From the NCBI GenBank assembly GCA_963801035.1, contig CAWDDF010000005.1:62001-126000 (forward strand): a DNA stretch of 64,000 bases, given 5' to 3'. Each line of letters opens with the position of its first letter. The first letter of the stretch is position 1. The notes below the pieces were generated by a model. That model was given only the letters and a program-made list of their open reading frames with translations. It was not told where the DNA came from and searched no databases. Source of the DNA: JACCZX01 sp963801035. Its GTDB lineage: Bacteria > Pseudomonadota > Gammaproteobacteria > Burkholderiales > Burkholderiaceae_F. This document shows positions 1-8,323 of this stretch, one piece after another. The translations under genes were made by a program, and so were the position numbers.

Positions 1-217
1 GGCTCATCCGACTCGAGCCCGCATTGCTTCAGTGTTGCGATGATGTGCTCAGCGGCTCCCGCGACGCTACGCGGTGGATCGAGATCCTCGATTCGGATGA
101 TCCATGCACGCCATCCGCTGCACGAGCATCAAGCCAGCTTGCAAGCGCTGTGGCAAGCGATCCGGCGTGTAGCGGCCCGGTGGGTGAAGGCGCGAAACGT
201 CCGCGATATGGCGTCAC
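1..217 (-). pseudogene. gluQ: GluQRS (glutamyl-queuosine tRNA(Asp) synthetase), 5' part, frameshifted
   Basis: The gene runs off the left edge. From a GTG at 217 the protein begins with a class I aminoacyl-tRNA synthetase N-terminus (RGRFAPSPTGPLHAGSLATA, with an HxGS version of the HIGH motif) and continues ASWLDARAADG. The next expected block, WIIRIEDLDPPRSVAGAAEH, is present but in another frame. The join lies near 103-110, where one base is missing or two are extra. The enzyme attaches glutamate to queuosine in tRNA(Asp) and is not essential in bacteria that have been tested. Family assignment is firm. Whether the frame break is real or a sequencing error cannot be told here. Confidence 0.8.
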
Positions 218-377
218 ACGAAATGCAAGCCCTGTGTCGTGCGATTTAGTTGATCCGGATTCCGGCTGATCTGCCCCGCTTTTGTGGCTTCAAGCGAAGC
301 GTCGGTGGACCGATTATCCGGTTATCCCTCCAACCGCTGCACTACGTTGCAGCCACCGTCGTTCGACGAACCCGCAA

Positions 378-2690
378 GTGGCCAAGGTAACCGTCACCTC
401 CGAACTCTTCAAGCTGTCGCTCGATCTCGGCCGGACGACATGGTTCGGAAACCTCGCGTTCGGCTTGCTGGTCGTGCTGATTCTATGGCGCGAGGATCAG
501 CTGCCGGCGGCGGCGATCTGGTGGTCGGTGTTGGCAGTGATCGTCGTAACCCGGGCCTGGCATTGCCAGTGGATGTTGCGTTGGATGTCGGCAAACTCGA
601 ACCGGCTGCCACGCTCAGCCCAGGGCTACTCGGCGCTCGCGGCGCTCGAAGGCACCGTGTGGGCGCTTTCGCTGGTGTTGCTGCCGGCGGCCAACGAATC
701 AGCAGCGGTGTTGCAACTCGTGCTCACTGTCGCCGTTCTGCTTGGGACGTTGCTGCCCTTCGCACCGGCCGGAATGCCGTGGATAGCGTTCGCAGTACCT
801 CTTGGGTTCGCGCAGCTCACATTCCTCTTATCGCGCGACCTGCCTTTGAGCAGGATCACGCTTGTCACGTGGGCGATGACATTGATCGGCGCCGCCGCCG
901 GCTTCTGGTTGCTGCGGCGCGCGCTGTCGAGCAACGTCGCAATGCGCACACGCGCACATAGCTCGGCTCGCGCGCAGGAACAGGCGAACGCCGAACTCAA
1001 TCGCAGCCGCGAGCAATTGCGAATGGCGCTCGACGCGATCGACGCCGGCGTGGCGGACACCAACGTCCTGACAGGCGAGCGATCGTTTTCCGCGCGCTAC
1101 ATCCAGATCCTCGGCTATACGGATCGCGAATCGTTCATGAAGTCGTACAAGTTCACCGAGTCGCTGCATCCCGACGATCGCGACCGTGTTCGCATCGCAC
1201 GTCGAAGGCATATCGACCATGGAGCAGCCCTGCGCGAAGAATGCAGAATGCAGCGCGCCGACGGCAGCTACGTCTGGGTGGTTCTGCGCGGCGAATCAGT
1301 GCGCGGCAGCAGTGGCCGAACCACGCGGCTGGTGTTCTCGATCGTCGACGACACCGAGCGGCGCGCAGCACAGTATCGCCTGTCGGAAAGTGAACGCCGT
1401 TACCGCGCGCTGGTCGAGGCATCGCCGTCGCTGATCTGGATTTGCGACCGTTATGCGCGGCTGACGTTCGTCTCCGATCGCGCATGTCGCGATCTGTACG
1501 GCTATGAGCCGCGCGAGATGTTGGGGCGCTACGTATGGGACTTCAACGCACCGGATTTCACGCGCCGCGAATTCCTGCGCCGGTTCTCTCCGGTGATGCA
1601 TGGCAGGCCCGTGTTCGACATGGAAGCGGTCCAGCGCACCAAGCGCGCCGAGCCGTTGTACGTCAACATCAGCGCGTTGCCGATGCTGAACGATGCCGGG
1701 GAAATCGAATCGGTTACGGGGATCTGCAGCGATATCACCGGACTGAAGCAGCGTGAGCGCGAGCTCAACGTCGCGCTGCGCAATCAGCAGGCGGTGTTCG
1801 ACGCCGCCGGCGAAGGCATCGCGTTTGTTCGGCGCGGACGAATCGAAGGGCCGAACGGTGCGCTCGCTCGCATGCTGGGTGTGACGCGCGAATCGCTGAT
1901 CGGAGTTCCAGTAGGCGACATTCTTGCCAATCGTGGCGACTGGGAAACCATCGAGCACGGCACGAGTGCGGCCGGCGTCAAAGGCGACGCTGCGATTCAC
2001 GAAGTGATGTTGCGCGCGCAGGATGGACGCACGATCTGGTGCCAACTGACGTCGCGTCAGGCCGGCGAGCCGAACTCGCGGATTCTGGTGCTGACGGATA
2101 TATCGGCTTTGAAGAAGCGCGAGGAACTCGCGTGGCATCACGCCAATCACGACGAACTCACCGGGCTGCCGAATCGGCGCCTGCTGGTCGAACACGCGCG
2201 CCGTCTGTTGTCGGTGGCTCTGCGGCAACGTCGCCTGGCGGCGGTGCTGGTCGTCGATCTCGACGGATTCAAGGAATTCAACGATCTGTTCGGCCACGCC
2301 TACGGCGATACGCTGCTACGGCGTGTGGCGCAGCGTTTGTCCAACGTTTTGCGCGACTATGACGTGGTCGCGCGCACCGGCGGCGACGAATTTGTTGTAC
2401 TGCTGCCGGAAATCGATGAGCCGTCGATTGCTGTCGTGGTCGCTGAGAAATTGATTGCGGCCGCGAGCGAAAACGTCGACGTGCCGGGACGCACGGTGCG
2501 CATGCACGCGAGCGTCGGTATTGCACTTTTCCCGGCGGATGGCCATGACTTCGACTCATTGTTGTCTGCGGCCGACAACGCCATGTACGCGGCCAAGGCG
2601 GCCGGCAAGAACGGCTATCAGTTCGCCAGCGACATCAATGCAGGGGCGCCTAAGCCCGCCGCTCCCAAGGATAGCGTGCGCTTGCAGTAA
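378..2690 (+). CDS. Membrane-bound PAS-GGDEF diguanylate cyclase (first of a tandem pair)
   Basis: Predicted sensor enzyme making cyclic di-GMP from two GTP. An N-terminal region of about 190 residues holds five or six hydrophobic segments (for example FGLLVVLILW and ITLVTWAMTLIGAAAGFWLL) and should sit in the inner membrane. It is followed by a short coiled stretch, three PAS domains (motif RYRALVEASPSLIWICDRYA in the second) and a C-terminal GGDEF domain. The active-site loop is an intact GGDEF, and RDYD lies five residues upstream, matching the product-binding inhibitory I-site, so the enzyme is probably active and feedback-inhibited. No EAL domain follows. GTG at 378 is preferred because the reading frame further upstream, to a TTG at 282, codes for nothing recognisable; neither start has a clear ribosome-binding site. 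The next gene is a paralogue with the same plan. Confidence 0.88.
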   Translation: MAKVTVTSELFKLSLDLGRTTWFGNLAFGLLVVLILWREDQLPAAAIWWSVLAVIVVTRAWHCQWMLRWMSANSNRLPRSAQGYSALAALEGTVWALSLVLLPAANESAAVLQLVLTVAVLLGTLLPFAPAGMPWIAFAVPLGFAQLTFLLSRDLPLSRITLVTWAMTLIGAAAGFWLLRRALSSNVAMRTRAHSSARAQEQANAELNRSREQLRMALDAIDAGVADTNVLTGERSFSARYIQILGYTDRESFMKSYKFTESLHPDDRDRVRIARRRHIDHGAALREECRMQRADGSYVWVVLRGESVRGSSGRTTRLVFSIVDDTERRAAQYRLSESERRYRALVEASPSLIWICDRYARLTFVSDRACRDLYGYEPREMLGRYVWDFNAPDFTRREFLRRFSPVMHGRPVFDMEAVQRTKRAEPLYVNISALPMLNDAGEIESVTGICSDITGLKQRERELNVALRNQQAVFDAAGEGIAFVRRGRIEGPNGALARMLGVTRESLIGVPVGDILANRGDWETIEHGTSAAGVKGDAAIHEVMLRAQDGRTIWCQLTSRQAGEPNSRILVLTDISALKKREELAWHHANHDELTGLPNRRLLVEHARRLLSVALRQRRLAAVLVVDLDGFKEFNDLFGHAYGDTLLRRVAQRLSNVLRDYDVVARTGGDEFVVLLPEIDEPSIAVVVAEKLIAAASENVDVPGRTVRMHASVGIALFPADGHDFDSLLSAADNAMYAAKAAGKNGYQFASDINAGAPKPAAPKDSVRLQ

Positions 2691-2781
2691 CGCAGACCGG
2701 CGCGCTGCCACGCGATGGGAGCCTGCAACTCACCTTTCCGGTCTAGCGTTTGCGGCCTCAAGAGGCGCTTGAAGGCGCTAT

Positions 2782-2819
2782 GTGCCGACAGTCGGCGATT
2801 GCCGATTGTGTCGGCGCAC
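2782..2819. other. Two-tier stem-loop between the two diguanylate cyclase genes
   Basis: The outer arms GTGCCGACA (2782-2790) and TGTCGGCGCAC (2809-2819) pair apart from a two-base bulge. They enclose a second perfect hairpin, TCGGC-GATT-GCCGA (2792-2805). No T-tract follows on either strand, so it is a poor intrinsic terminator. It could be an RNA structure in the leader of the second gene or a processing or REP-like site. Confidence 0.5.
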
Positions 2820-2867
2820 GGCTAGGATATCGGTCCATCCCGATTGACGGTTGCGCGGCGCAGTCCT

Positions 2868-5800
2868 ATGTACACAAGCGGAGGACCCACCGATTCGCGC
2901 AGCGCTCCCCGCAGGCCCGCCCACGTCGACTTCGATTTGCGGGTCGCGTTTGCCGCGGAGCGGCGGCTCCTTCCAGCGCTGCTGTTGATCGGTCTGGTCG
3001 CAACTTTTGCCGCGACGCGTGCCGGCGCGAATGCGCTGGCGTGGGCGTGGCTGGCGCTGTACGGCGTCAACGCAGCGATCCGGTTCCTGATTGCCACTGA
3101 GTACGCAACCGTGCCGCGCGAGGTGTCGGCGGAAACACGCGGCGGACGAATTTATCTCGCGACCGCGGCCGCCGATGTGGTGCTGTGGGCTTTATTGCTT
3201 GCCTCCGTCCCGAACGCAACGGCATTCGTCGCCGGGCCGGGCGCCTATGCGGCGGCCGGTGCCGTCTTGCTCGCCGCGCTGAGTTACGGCGGTTGGCCGC
3301 GCGTGTGGACTGTCTACGTTCTCGCGTGGGTTGGCGTGTTTGCGATCGGCGCACTGCGCGCGCAAGGCGAGATGCCGACGTTCGTGCTGGGCTTTCCGCT
3401 GTGGCTGCTGGCGGCTTGGTGGATTGGCCGGCAGCAGCCGATGGCGCGTCATGTTGCTCGTGTCGCACACCAGACAATGGCCAACAACATGACGCGGTTT
3501 GGCTGGCAGGCAGCGATACACGCGATTCCAACACCCGTGATCGTCGTGCGCAACGATCGTCTGATTGAAGTCAATCGCTCCGGGTGCGAGTTCATCGGAC
3601 GCAGCGAGCGCGCAATCATCGGCAGTCTCGTCGCCGAATGCTTGATTGCCGATCCACCCGATGCGCTCGATCCGGTCAAGCACCCATCGAAGTCCAGCGT
3701 CGCGGTCGAGATCAAACCGGTCGGACGCACGTTCGACGACGCGCTTTGGAATGGCCGCGTGCGATTCATGGAGCCAGGCCGCGAGTCATCGGTGATCGTC
3801 ATTGCGCTGACCAAGGCAGCGCACGAGCCGTTTGGCCCGAATCGCTTGCTCGAGGACGCACGACGCTTCGCAGAGTGGATGGGTGGCATGCAGGGCCTGC
3901 CGTGGTATCGCGACGAGCGCGGCGTTTTAGTACTGCCGCGTGAGTTTCCGCCGCCAACCGATCGCCTGGTGACGAGCGACTCGACGGCGTTTCCGCTGGG
4001 CTATTTGTTGACCGAGGCAGAGCGCGCTCGCATCAACAGCATTTACAAGGAGTTCCTGCGCGCCGGTGCGGTGTTCGATGAGTCCATGAGCTTGCGTGAT
4101 ACGACTGGCGTCGCACGCGCGGTGCGCGTGATCTGCGTGGCGCGCCCGCCGATCGGCAACGCGGTAGCGCCGGTGGTGGGCACGATCGCGGCCGCGAAGA
4201 GTGCGCCACAGCGACCGCTCGAAGCAACGGCCGATCTGCTTGCGCGCTTGCCGGTGCTGGTGTGGCTGGTCGACTCGAAGGGAAGGGTCGTCCACGCGCA
4301 AAGCCCGGATCCGGGGCGCTGGGGTTTACGCACGGAAACCCGGCTGCGCCCGCAGTGGGACGAGGCCTTCGAGTTCAAGAGCGAATCGCGCGCAGCGATG
4401 TTGAGCGCGCTGCAGAAGTCGTTGAGCGGAACGCCGGTGTTCGACGTCGTCAACGCCCGCACCAGCCGCTCGGGTGGGCGTCTGGCGTTGCGCAGCCACT
4501 TCGTGCCGTACACCAGTCCCGACCCGAGCAAGAAGCTGCAGGCGGTGCTTGTGCTGGACACGATTGCGTCGCACGCCGAATTGATCGAGCTCGATCGCCT
4601 GAAGCGCAGCAAGTCGCAATACAAGTCGCTGGTCGAGGCGTCTGCCAATCTGATATGGGCGTGCAACCACGAATTCATCATCACGTTCGTCAGCCGTCGC
4701 GCAACGCGCGAAATTTATGGCTACGAAACGCGCGAGTTGGTCGGTCGCTCGATCGAGGTGCTGCTGCCCACCGATGTCGATCAGCCCGCCGTAGGCGCTG
4801 CTTTTGAGGCACTGCGCGAAGGAAAGCCGATTCGCGACCTTGAAGCGGTGCACATGACGCAGGGCGGCCGTCGGCTGATCATGTCGATCAGCGCCGCACC
4901 GCTGAAGCGTCCGGACGGCTCGTTCGCGGGCGTGATCGGCATGAACGCGGACCTGACGGCGTTGAAGTCACGCGAGCGGAGGCTGTCGGAAGCACTGCGT
5001 GTCGAGCGCACCGTGCTCGATTCGGCAGGCCAGGCAATTGCGGTCGTCAAGTCGGGAACCGTGCAGCGCTGCAACGACGCCTTCCTTCGACTTGTCGGTC
5101 TGCCGCCTGATGAGCTTGCGCACACGCAGGTGTCCGATTGTTTGCTTGAGCCCGAGGACTGGCGCGATGTCACGGAGGCTGCCGAAGAGGCAAGCGCGCA
5201 TGATCAAGCCGTCGTGCGCGAACTGCGCGTGCAGCGGGGAGCTCACCTGAAGCGCGCAATCGGCTCGAGTAATGGGTCCGCCTGGTGTCAGGTCACTGCA
5301 CGCTCGATCGCGCCGGGCGAATTCGTTTTGGTGATCGCCGACATTGACACGCTGAAGCAGCGCGAAGCCAATGCTTTGCACGAAGCGCAGCATGACGAGC
5401 TCACCGGCCTTCCGAATCGCCGTCTGCTGGCTGAGCGCGCCGCTTCTGCGCTCGCGACCTCCGAGCTGCGGCAGGTGAGTTGCGCCGTTCTGGCGATCGA
5501 CCTGGATGGTTTCAAGGACATCAACGATCAATACGGCCACGAAGTCGGCGACTTGATGCTGCGCGAAATTGCGGTGCGCCTGGCGCGTGTGATGCGGCCG
5601 CAGGATACGGTGGCCCGCCGTGGCGGAGACGAGTTTGCCGTGCTCGCACCCGACGTCGGTGCGCGACTCGAAGTCGAAAAGATTTCGCTGCGGCTGTTGC
5701 AGGCAATCGCTCAGCCGGTGGTGCTCGCCGGCGAAGCCCCGGACAGTCTTCCGCCACTGACCGTGTCAGCCAGCATCGGCGTTGCGCTGGCACCCGAACA

Positions 5801-5951
5801 GGGACGTGATCTAGAGCGCCTGTTGCAGCTCGCCGATCTCGCGATGTACGAGGCAAAGCTCAAAGGCAAAAATCGCTTTGCGTTTGCTCACAACGCAGGG
5901 CTGCCGAACAACGTCACGCCACTGGTTCCACGCGCAACTCGTACCGGTTGA
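2868..5951 (+). CDS. Membrane-bound multi-PAS GGDEF diguanylate cyclase (second of a tandem pair)
   Basis: Predicted cyclic di-GMP synthase of about 1027 residues. The first 200 residues carry several membrane segments (LLPALLLIGLVATF, VLLAALSYGGWPRVWTVYVL). Four PAS-like blocks follow, the third very close to the second PAS of the upstream gene (SLVEASANLIWACNHEFIIT), and then a GGDEF domain. The catalytic loop is RRGGDEFAVL, and RPQD sits five residues upstream as an I-site, so it should be active and product-inhibited. The C-terminal signature DLAMYEAKLKGKNRFAFA is typical of the family. ATG at 2868 is chosen; an in-frame TTG lies 24 bases upstream. The two cyclases look like an old tandem duplication. 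Their signals cannot be read from the sequence. Confidence 0.88.
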   Translation: MYTSGGPTDSRSAPRRPAHVDFDLRVAFAAERRLLPALLLIGLVATFAATRAGANALAWAWLALYGVNAAIRFLIATEYATVPREVSAETRGGRIYLATAAADVVLWALLLASVPNATAFVAGPGAYAAAGAVLLAALSYGGWPRVWTVYVLAWVGVFAIGALRAQGEMPTFVLGFPLWLLAAWWIGRQQPMARHVARVAHQTMANNMTRFGWQAAIHAIPTPVIVVRNDRLIEVNRSGCEFIGRSERAIIGSLVAECLIADPPDALDPVKHPSKSSVAVEIKPVGRTFDDALWNGRVRFMEPGRESSVIVIALTKAAHEPFGPNRLLEDARRFAEWMGGMQGLPWYRDERGVLVLPREFPPPTDRLVTSDSTAFPLGYLLTEAERARINSIYKEFLRAGAVFDESMSLRDTTGVARAVRVICVARPPIGNAVAPVVGTIAAAKSAPQRPLEATADLLARLPVLVWLVDSKGRVVHAQSPDPGRWGLRTETRLRPQWDEAFEFKSESRAAMLSALQKSLSGTPVFDVVNARTSRSGGRLALRSHFVPYTSPDPSKKLQAVLVLDTIASHAELIELDRLKRSKSQYKSLVEASANLIWACNHEFIITFVSRRATREIYGYETRELVGRSIEVLLPTDVDQPAVGAAFEALREGKPIRDLEAVHMTQGGRRLIMSISAAPLKRPDGSFAGVIGMNADLTALKSRERRLSEALRVERTVLDSAGQAIAVVKSGTVQRCNDAFLRLVGLPPDELAHTQVSDCLLEPEDWRDVTEAAEEASAHDQAVVRELRVQRGAHLKRAIGSSNGSAWCQVTARSIAPGEFVLVIADIDTLKQREANALHEAQHDELTGLPNRRLLAERAASALATSELRQVSCAVLAIDLDGFKDINDQYGHEVGDLMLREIAVRLARVMRPQDTVARRGGDEFAVLAPDVGARLEVEKISLRLLQAIAQPVVLAGEAPDSLPPLTVSASIGVALAPEQGRDLERLLQLADLAMYEAKLKGKNRFAFAHNAGLPNNVTPLVPRATRTG

Positions 5952-6086
5952 GCAGCGCGCGGCATGGCGGCCGCGCATTCATGCCTGGCGCGAACGCCTT
6001 CGCAGGCCGATCATTTGCTTGCGAACGGCCATCGGTCCAAGACCTGATGTTCGAGTTCCTTGAACGTCCAAAAAGCGGGAGCAACG

Positions 6087-6485
6087 ATGAGAGGTACCTC
6101 TGACGCATTGAGTCTGATCGGCAGGATTTTGCTGGCCGCTATTTTTGTGTGGTCTGGTTTTGGAAAGATTGGCGGTTTCGAAGGCCTGGCGGGTCAGATT
6201 GCATCGAAAGGTTTCCCGGCTGCTCAGGCATTCGCTGCCGCCACTATCGTGATCGAGATCGGCGCTGGTTTGATGCTGGTAGCGGGCTGGAAGGCTCGAT
6301 GGGCGGCATTATTGCTGGCCGTGTTTACCGTGATCGTGACCATTTTCTATCACAACTACTGGGCCGTTCCCGAGGCGCAGAAAATGATGCAGCAGATTCA
6401 CTTCATGAAGAATCTGGCGTTGATCGGCGGCCTGCTGATGGTGACCGCATTCGGTCCGGGACGCTTCAGCGTCGACAAACGCTAG
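6087..6485 (+). CDS. DoxX family membrane protein
   Basis: A 132-residue protein with four predicted membrane helices and the DoxX-type N-terminus GRILLAAIFVWSGFGKIGGF, followed by IEIGAGLMLVAGWKARWAAL. Family members are small inner-membrane proteins linked to thiol or quinone oxidation in some organisms, but most have no proven role. The ATG at 6087 has a good ribosome-binding site, GCGGGA, six bases upstream; an in-frame TTG at 6060 does not. The stop overlaps the stop of the convergent esterase gene by four bases, so the two transcripts must read into each other. Confidence 0.85.
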   Translation: MRGTSDALSLIGRILLAAIFVWSGFGKIGGFEGLAGQIASKGFPAAQAFAAATIVIEIGAGLMLVAGWKARWAALLLAVFTVIVTIFYHNYWAVPEAQKMMQQIHFMKNLALIGGLLMVTAFGPGRFSVDKR

Positions 6486-7150
6486 GGAAGAACTCGCTTC
6501 AAAAACGCGGCGATATCCCGAATCTCCTGTTCGCTGACCGAGTGCGGCATCGGGTATTCATGCCACTCGACCTTATGGCCGGCTGCGATTAGCGCATCGC
6601 GTGAAGCGACGCCACGCGCGATCGGGACGATCGGATCAGAAGTACCGTGTGCCATGAAGATCGGCACGCCCGCGTTCGATGCCAAGCGCTCGCGCGCAAA
6701 GCTGTCGGCCAGTGGGAGATAGCAGGACAACGCGATGATCGCTGCCAGCGGCTGCGCCTGGCGCAGCCCAGTCTGCAGCGCAATTGCGCCGCCCTGCGAA
6801 AAGCCTGCAAGGACGATGCGCGATCGCGGCACGCCGCGCCCCACCTCGCGCTCGATCAGTGCTTCGACCTGCTGCTGTGATGCGCGGATTCCCTTTTCGT
6901 CCTCGCGACGAAGTAGATCGGTGTTGACGATGTCGTACCACGCGCGCATTACTGCGCCACCGTTGATCGTGACCGGCATTGTTTGCGCGTGAGGAAAAAC
7001 GTAGCGTGCTGCGGGTGCTCCGAGCGTTTGCAGCTCGCGCACGACCGGAACAAAGTCATAACCGTCGGCGCCCAGCCCATGCAACCAGATGACGGTTGCT
7101 GTTGGCGACGGGTGCGTCTGTAGCTCGACGCATTCGAGAAGCGCGTTCAC
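6482..7150 (-). CDS. Carboxylesterase/phospholipase family alpha/beta hydrolase
   Basis: A 222-residue serine hydrolase of the small carboxylesterase type. Visible are the oxyanion strand VIWLHGLGADGYDF, the nucleophile elbow GFSQGG, the acid in AHGTSDPIVP and the catalytic histidine in PMPHSVSEQE. It should hydrolyse short acyl esters in the cytoplasm, as there is no signal peptide. It starts at a GTG whose bases overlap the TGA of mog (GTGA), so it is probably translationally coupled to mog as the last gene of a yjgA-mog-esterase run. The true substrate is unknown. Confidence 0.88.
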   Translation of the reverse strand: MNALLECVELQTHPSPTATVIWLHGLGADGYDFVPVVRELQTLGAPAARYVFPHAQTMPVTINGGAVMRAWYDIVNTDLLRREDEKGIRASQQQVEALIEREVGRGVPRSRIVLAGFSQGGAIALQTGLRQAQPLAAIIALSCYLPLADSFARERLASNAGVPIFMAHGTSDPIVPIARGVASRDALIAAGHKVEWHEYPMPHSVSEQEIRDIAAFLKRVLP

Positions 7151-7764
7151 CTAGGAGTCCTTAGCGCCGACTTCGGCCGAAATGCCTTGACGACCGCGTC
7201 GTGCGTTTCGATATACGGTCCGCCGATCAGATCAACGCAGTACGGAACCGCGGCGAAAATGCCGTGCACCAACGTCTCGCCGTTGGCTGACTTCAATCCT
7301 TCGAGCGTTTCGGTAATAGCCTTCGGTTGCCCCGGCAAATTCAGAATCAGCGCCGCGTGATCCGCAGTCTCCCGCAGCACCCCGACCTGACGCGACAGGA
7401 TCGCCGTCGGCACGAACTCCAGCGAGATGCGGCGCATCTGCTCCCCGAAACCCGGCATCACTCGCGTGGCCACCGCCAGAGTTGCTTCGGGCGTCACGTC
7501 GCGCCGCGACGGACCTGTTCCTCCCGTCGTGAGCACGAGGTCGCAGCCAACTTCGTCGACCAGTTCGATCAGTGTCTGCTCGATCGTTGGGCGATCATCG
7601 GCAATCAGGCGCCGGTGCATCTGCAGCGGTGTCTTCATCGCGCGTGAGAACCACTGCTCCATCCCCGGCAGCCCCTGATCGACGTAGACGCCTTGCGAGG
7701 CGCGATCGGAGATCGAGACCAGGCCAACAATCAATTCGTCCGCAGATACGCGTCTAGGCTTCAT
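7147..7764 (-). CDS. mog: Molybdopterin adenylyltransferase Mog
   Basis: About 205 residues and colinear with Mog from the start (LIVGLVSISDRASQGVY) to the end (PYIETHDAVVKAFRPKSA). It activates molybdopterin by adenylation before molybdenum insertion. The MPT-binding motif TTGGTGPSRRDVTPEAT and the conserved PGFGEQMRRISL and LNLPGQPK are intact. The ATG at 7764 is chosen because everything upstream in frame lies inside yjgA and is unlike Mog. It overlaps the end of yjgA by 11 bases and the start of the esterase gene by four, which suggests one operon. Confidence 0.93.
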   Translation of the reverse strand: MKPRRVSADELIVGLVSISDRASQGVYVDQGLPGMEQWFSRAMKTPLQMHRRLIADDRPTIEQTLIELVDEVGCDLVLTTGGTGPSRRDVTPEATLAVATRVMPGFGEQMRRISLEFVPTAILSRQVGVLRETADHAALILNLPGQPKAITETLEGLKSANGETLVHGIFAAVPYCVDLIGGPYIETHDAVVKAFRPKSALRTPR

Positions 7765-8317
7765 CGATTTGCGGGGCGCGATCACGCAGTTCGTTTTGCA
7801 GGTGCCGACTTTCCAGATGAAGATGCAAGCGACGGTAGAGCTCGCGCGCATGCTTTGGCGGCTGCTGCAGCTCGCGCTCGCGTCGCGCCGCACGAATTGT
7901 CGAGCGCAACCACTGCGCTTCAGCGTCAGGGTGCTCGACCATAAAGGTAGTTAGCGCGTCGTCGTCGGCGAGCAACCGGTCACGCCACGTCTCGGCCTGA
8001 TGCAATAGCGACACGGCGGCACGGGAGTCTCCGGTGACTCGCTTCAGCGCCATCCGAATCGCATCGGCGTCGACACGTCGCATCAATTTGCCCAGATACT
8101 GCATATGTCGACGTCGTGCCTCATGACCCTTTACGCGGTGCGCAAATTCAATCGCGTCGCGGAGCTCATCAGGAAGATCGAGCCGTGCAAACTGCTCGTG
8201 ACTCAGCTCGACAAGCTGCTCGCCGAGCGCCTGAAGCGCGTGCATCTGCCGTTTCAGCTCGGTCTTGCTTGGTCGTCCGGCATCGTCCGGCGTCGCTTCC
8301 ATATCGTTAGTTATCAT
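7754..8317 (-). CDS. yjgA: YjgA/DarP (DUF615) ribosome-associated protein
   Basis: A hydrophilic, charged protein of 182-187 residues. DUF615 features are the N-terminal PSKTELKRQMHALQALGEQL, then DELRDAIEFAHRVKGHEARR and RRHMQYLGKLMRRVD. E. coli YjgA (DarP) associates with late 50S ribosomal precursors. Start codons at 8317 and 8302 are both possible and neither has a strong ribosome-binding site. The gene is divergent from pmbA, whose start is only six bases away if 8317 is used. A pmbA/yjgA/mog neighbourhood is common in betaproteobacteria. Confidence 0.9.
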   Translation of the reverse strand: MITNDMEATPDDAGRPSKTELKRQMHALQALGEQLVELSHEQFARLDLPDELRDAIEFAHRVKGHEARRRHMQYLGKLMRRVDADAIRMALKRVTGDSRAAVSLLHQAETWRDRLLADDDALTTFMVEHPDAEAQWLRSTIRAARRERELQQPPKHARELYRRLHLHLESRHLQNELRDRAPQIDEA

Positions 8318-8323
8318 ACCGAC

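Noticed and set aside
1296..2297. A 333-residue minus-strand frame inside the first diguanylate cyclase
   Set aside because: Antisense to well-conserved PAS and GGDEF codons; a typical shadow frame in high-GC DNA.
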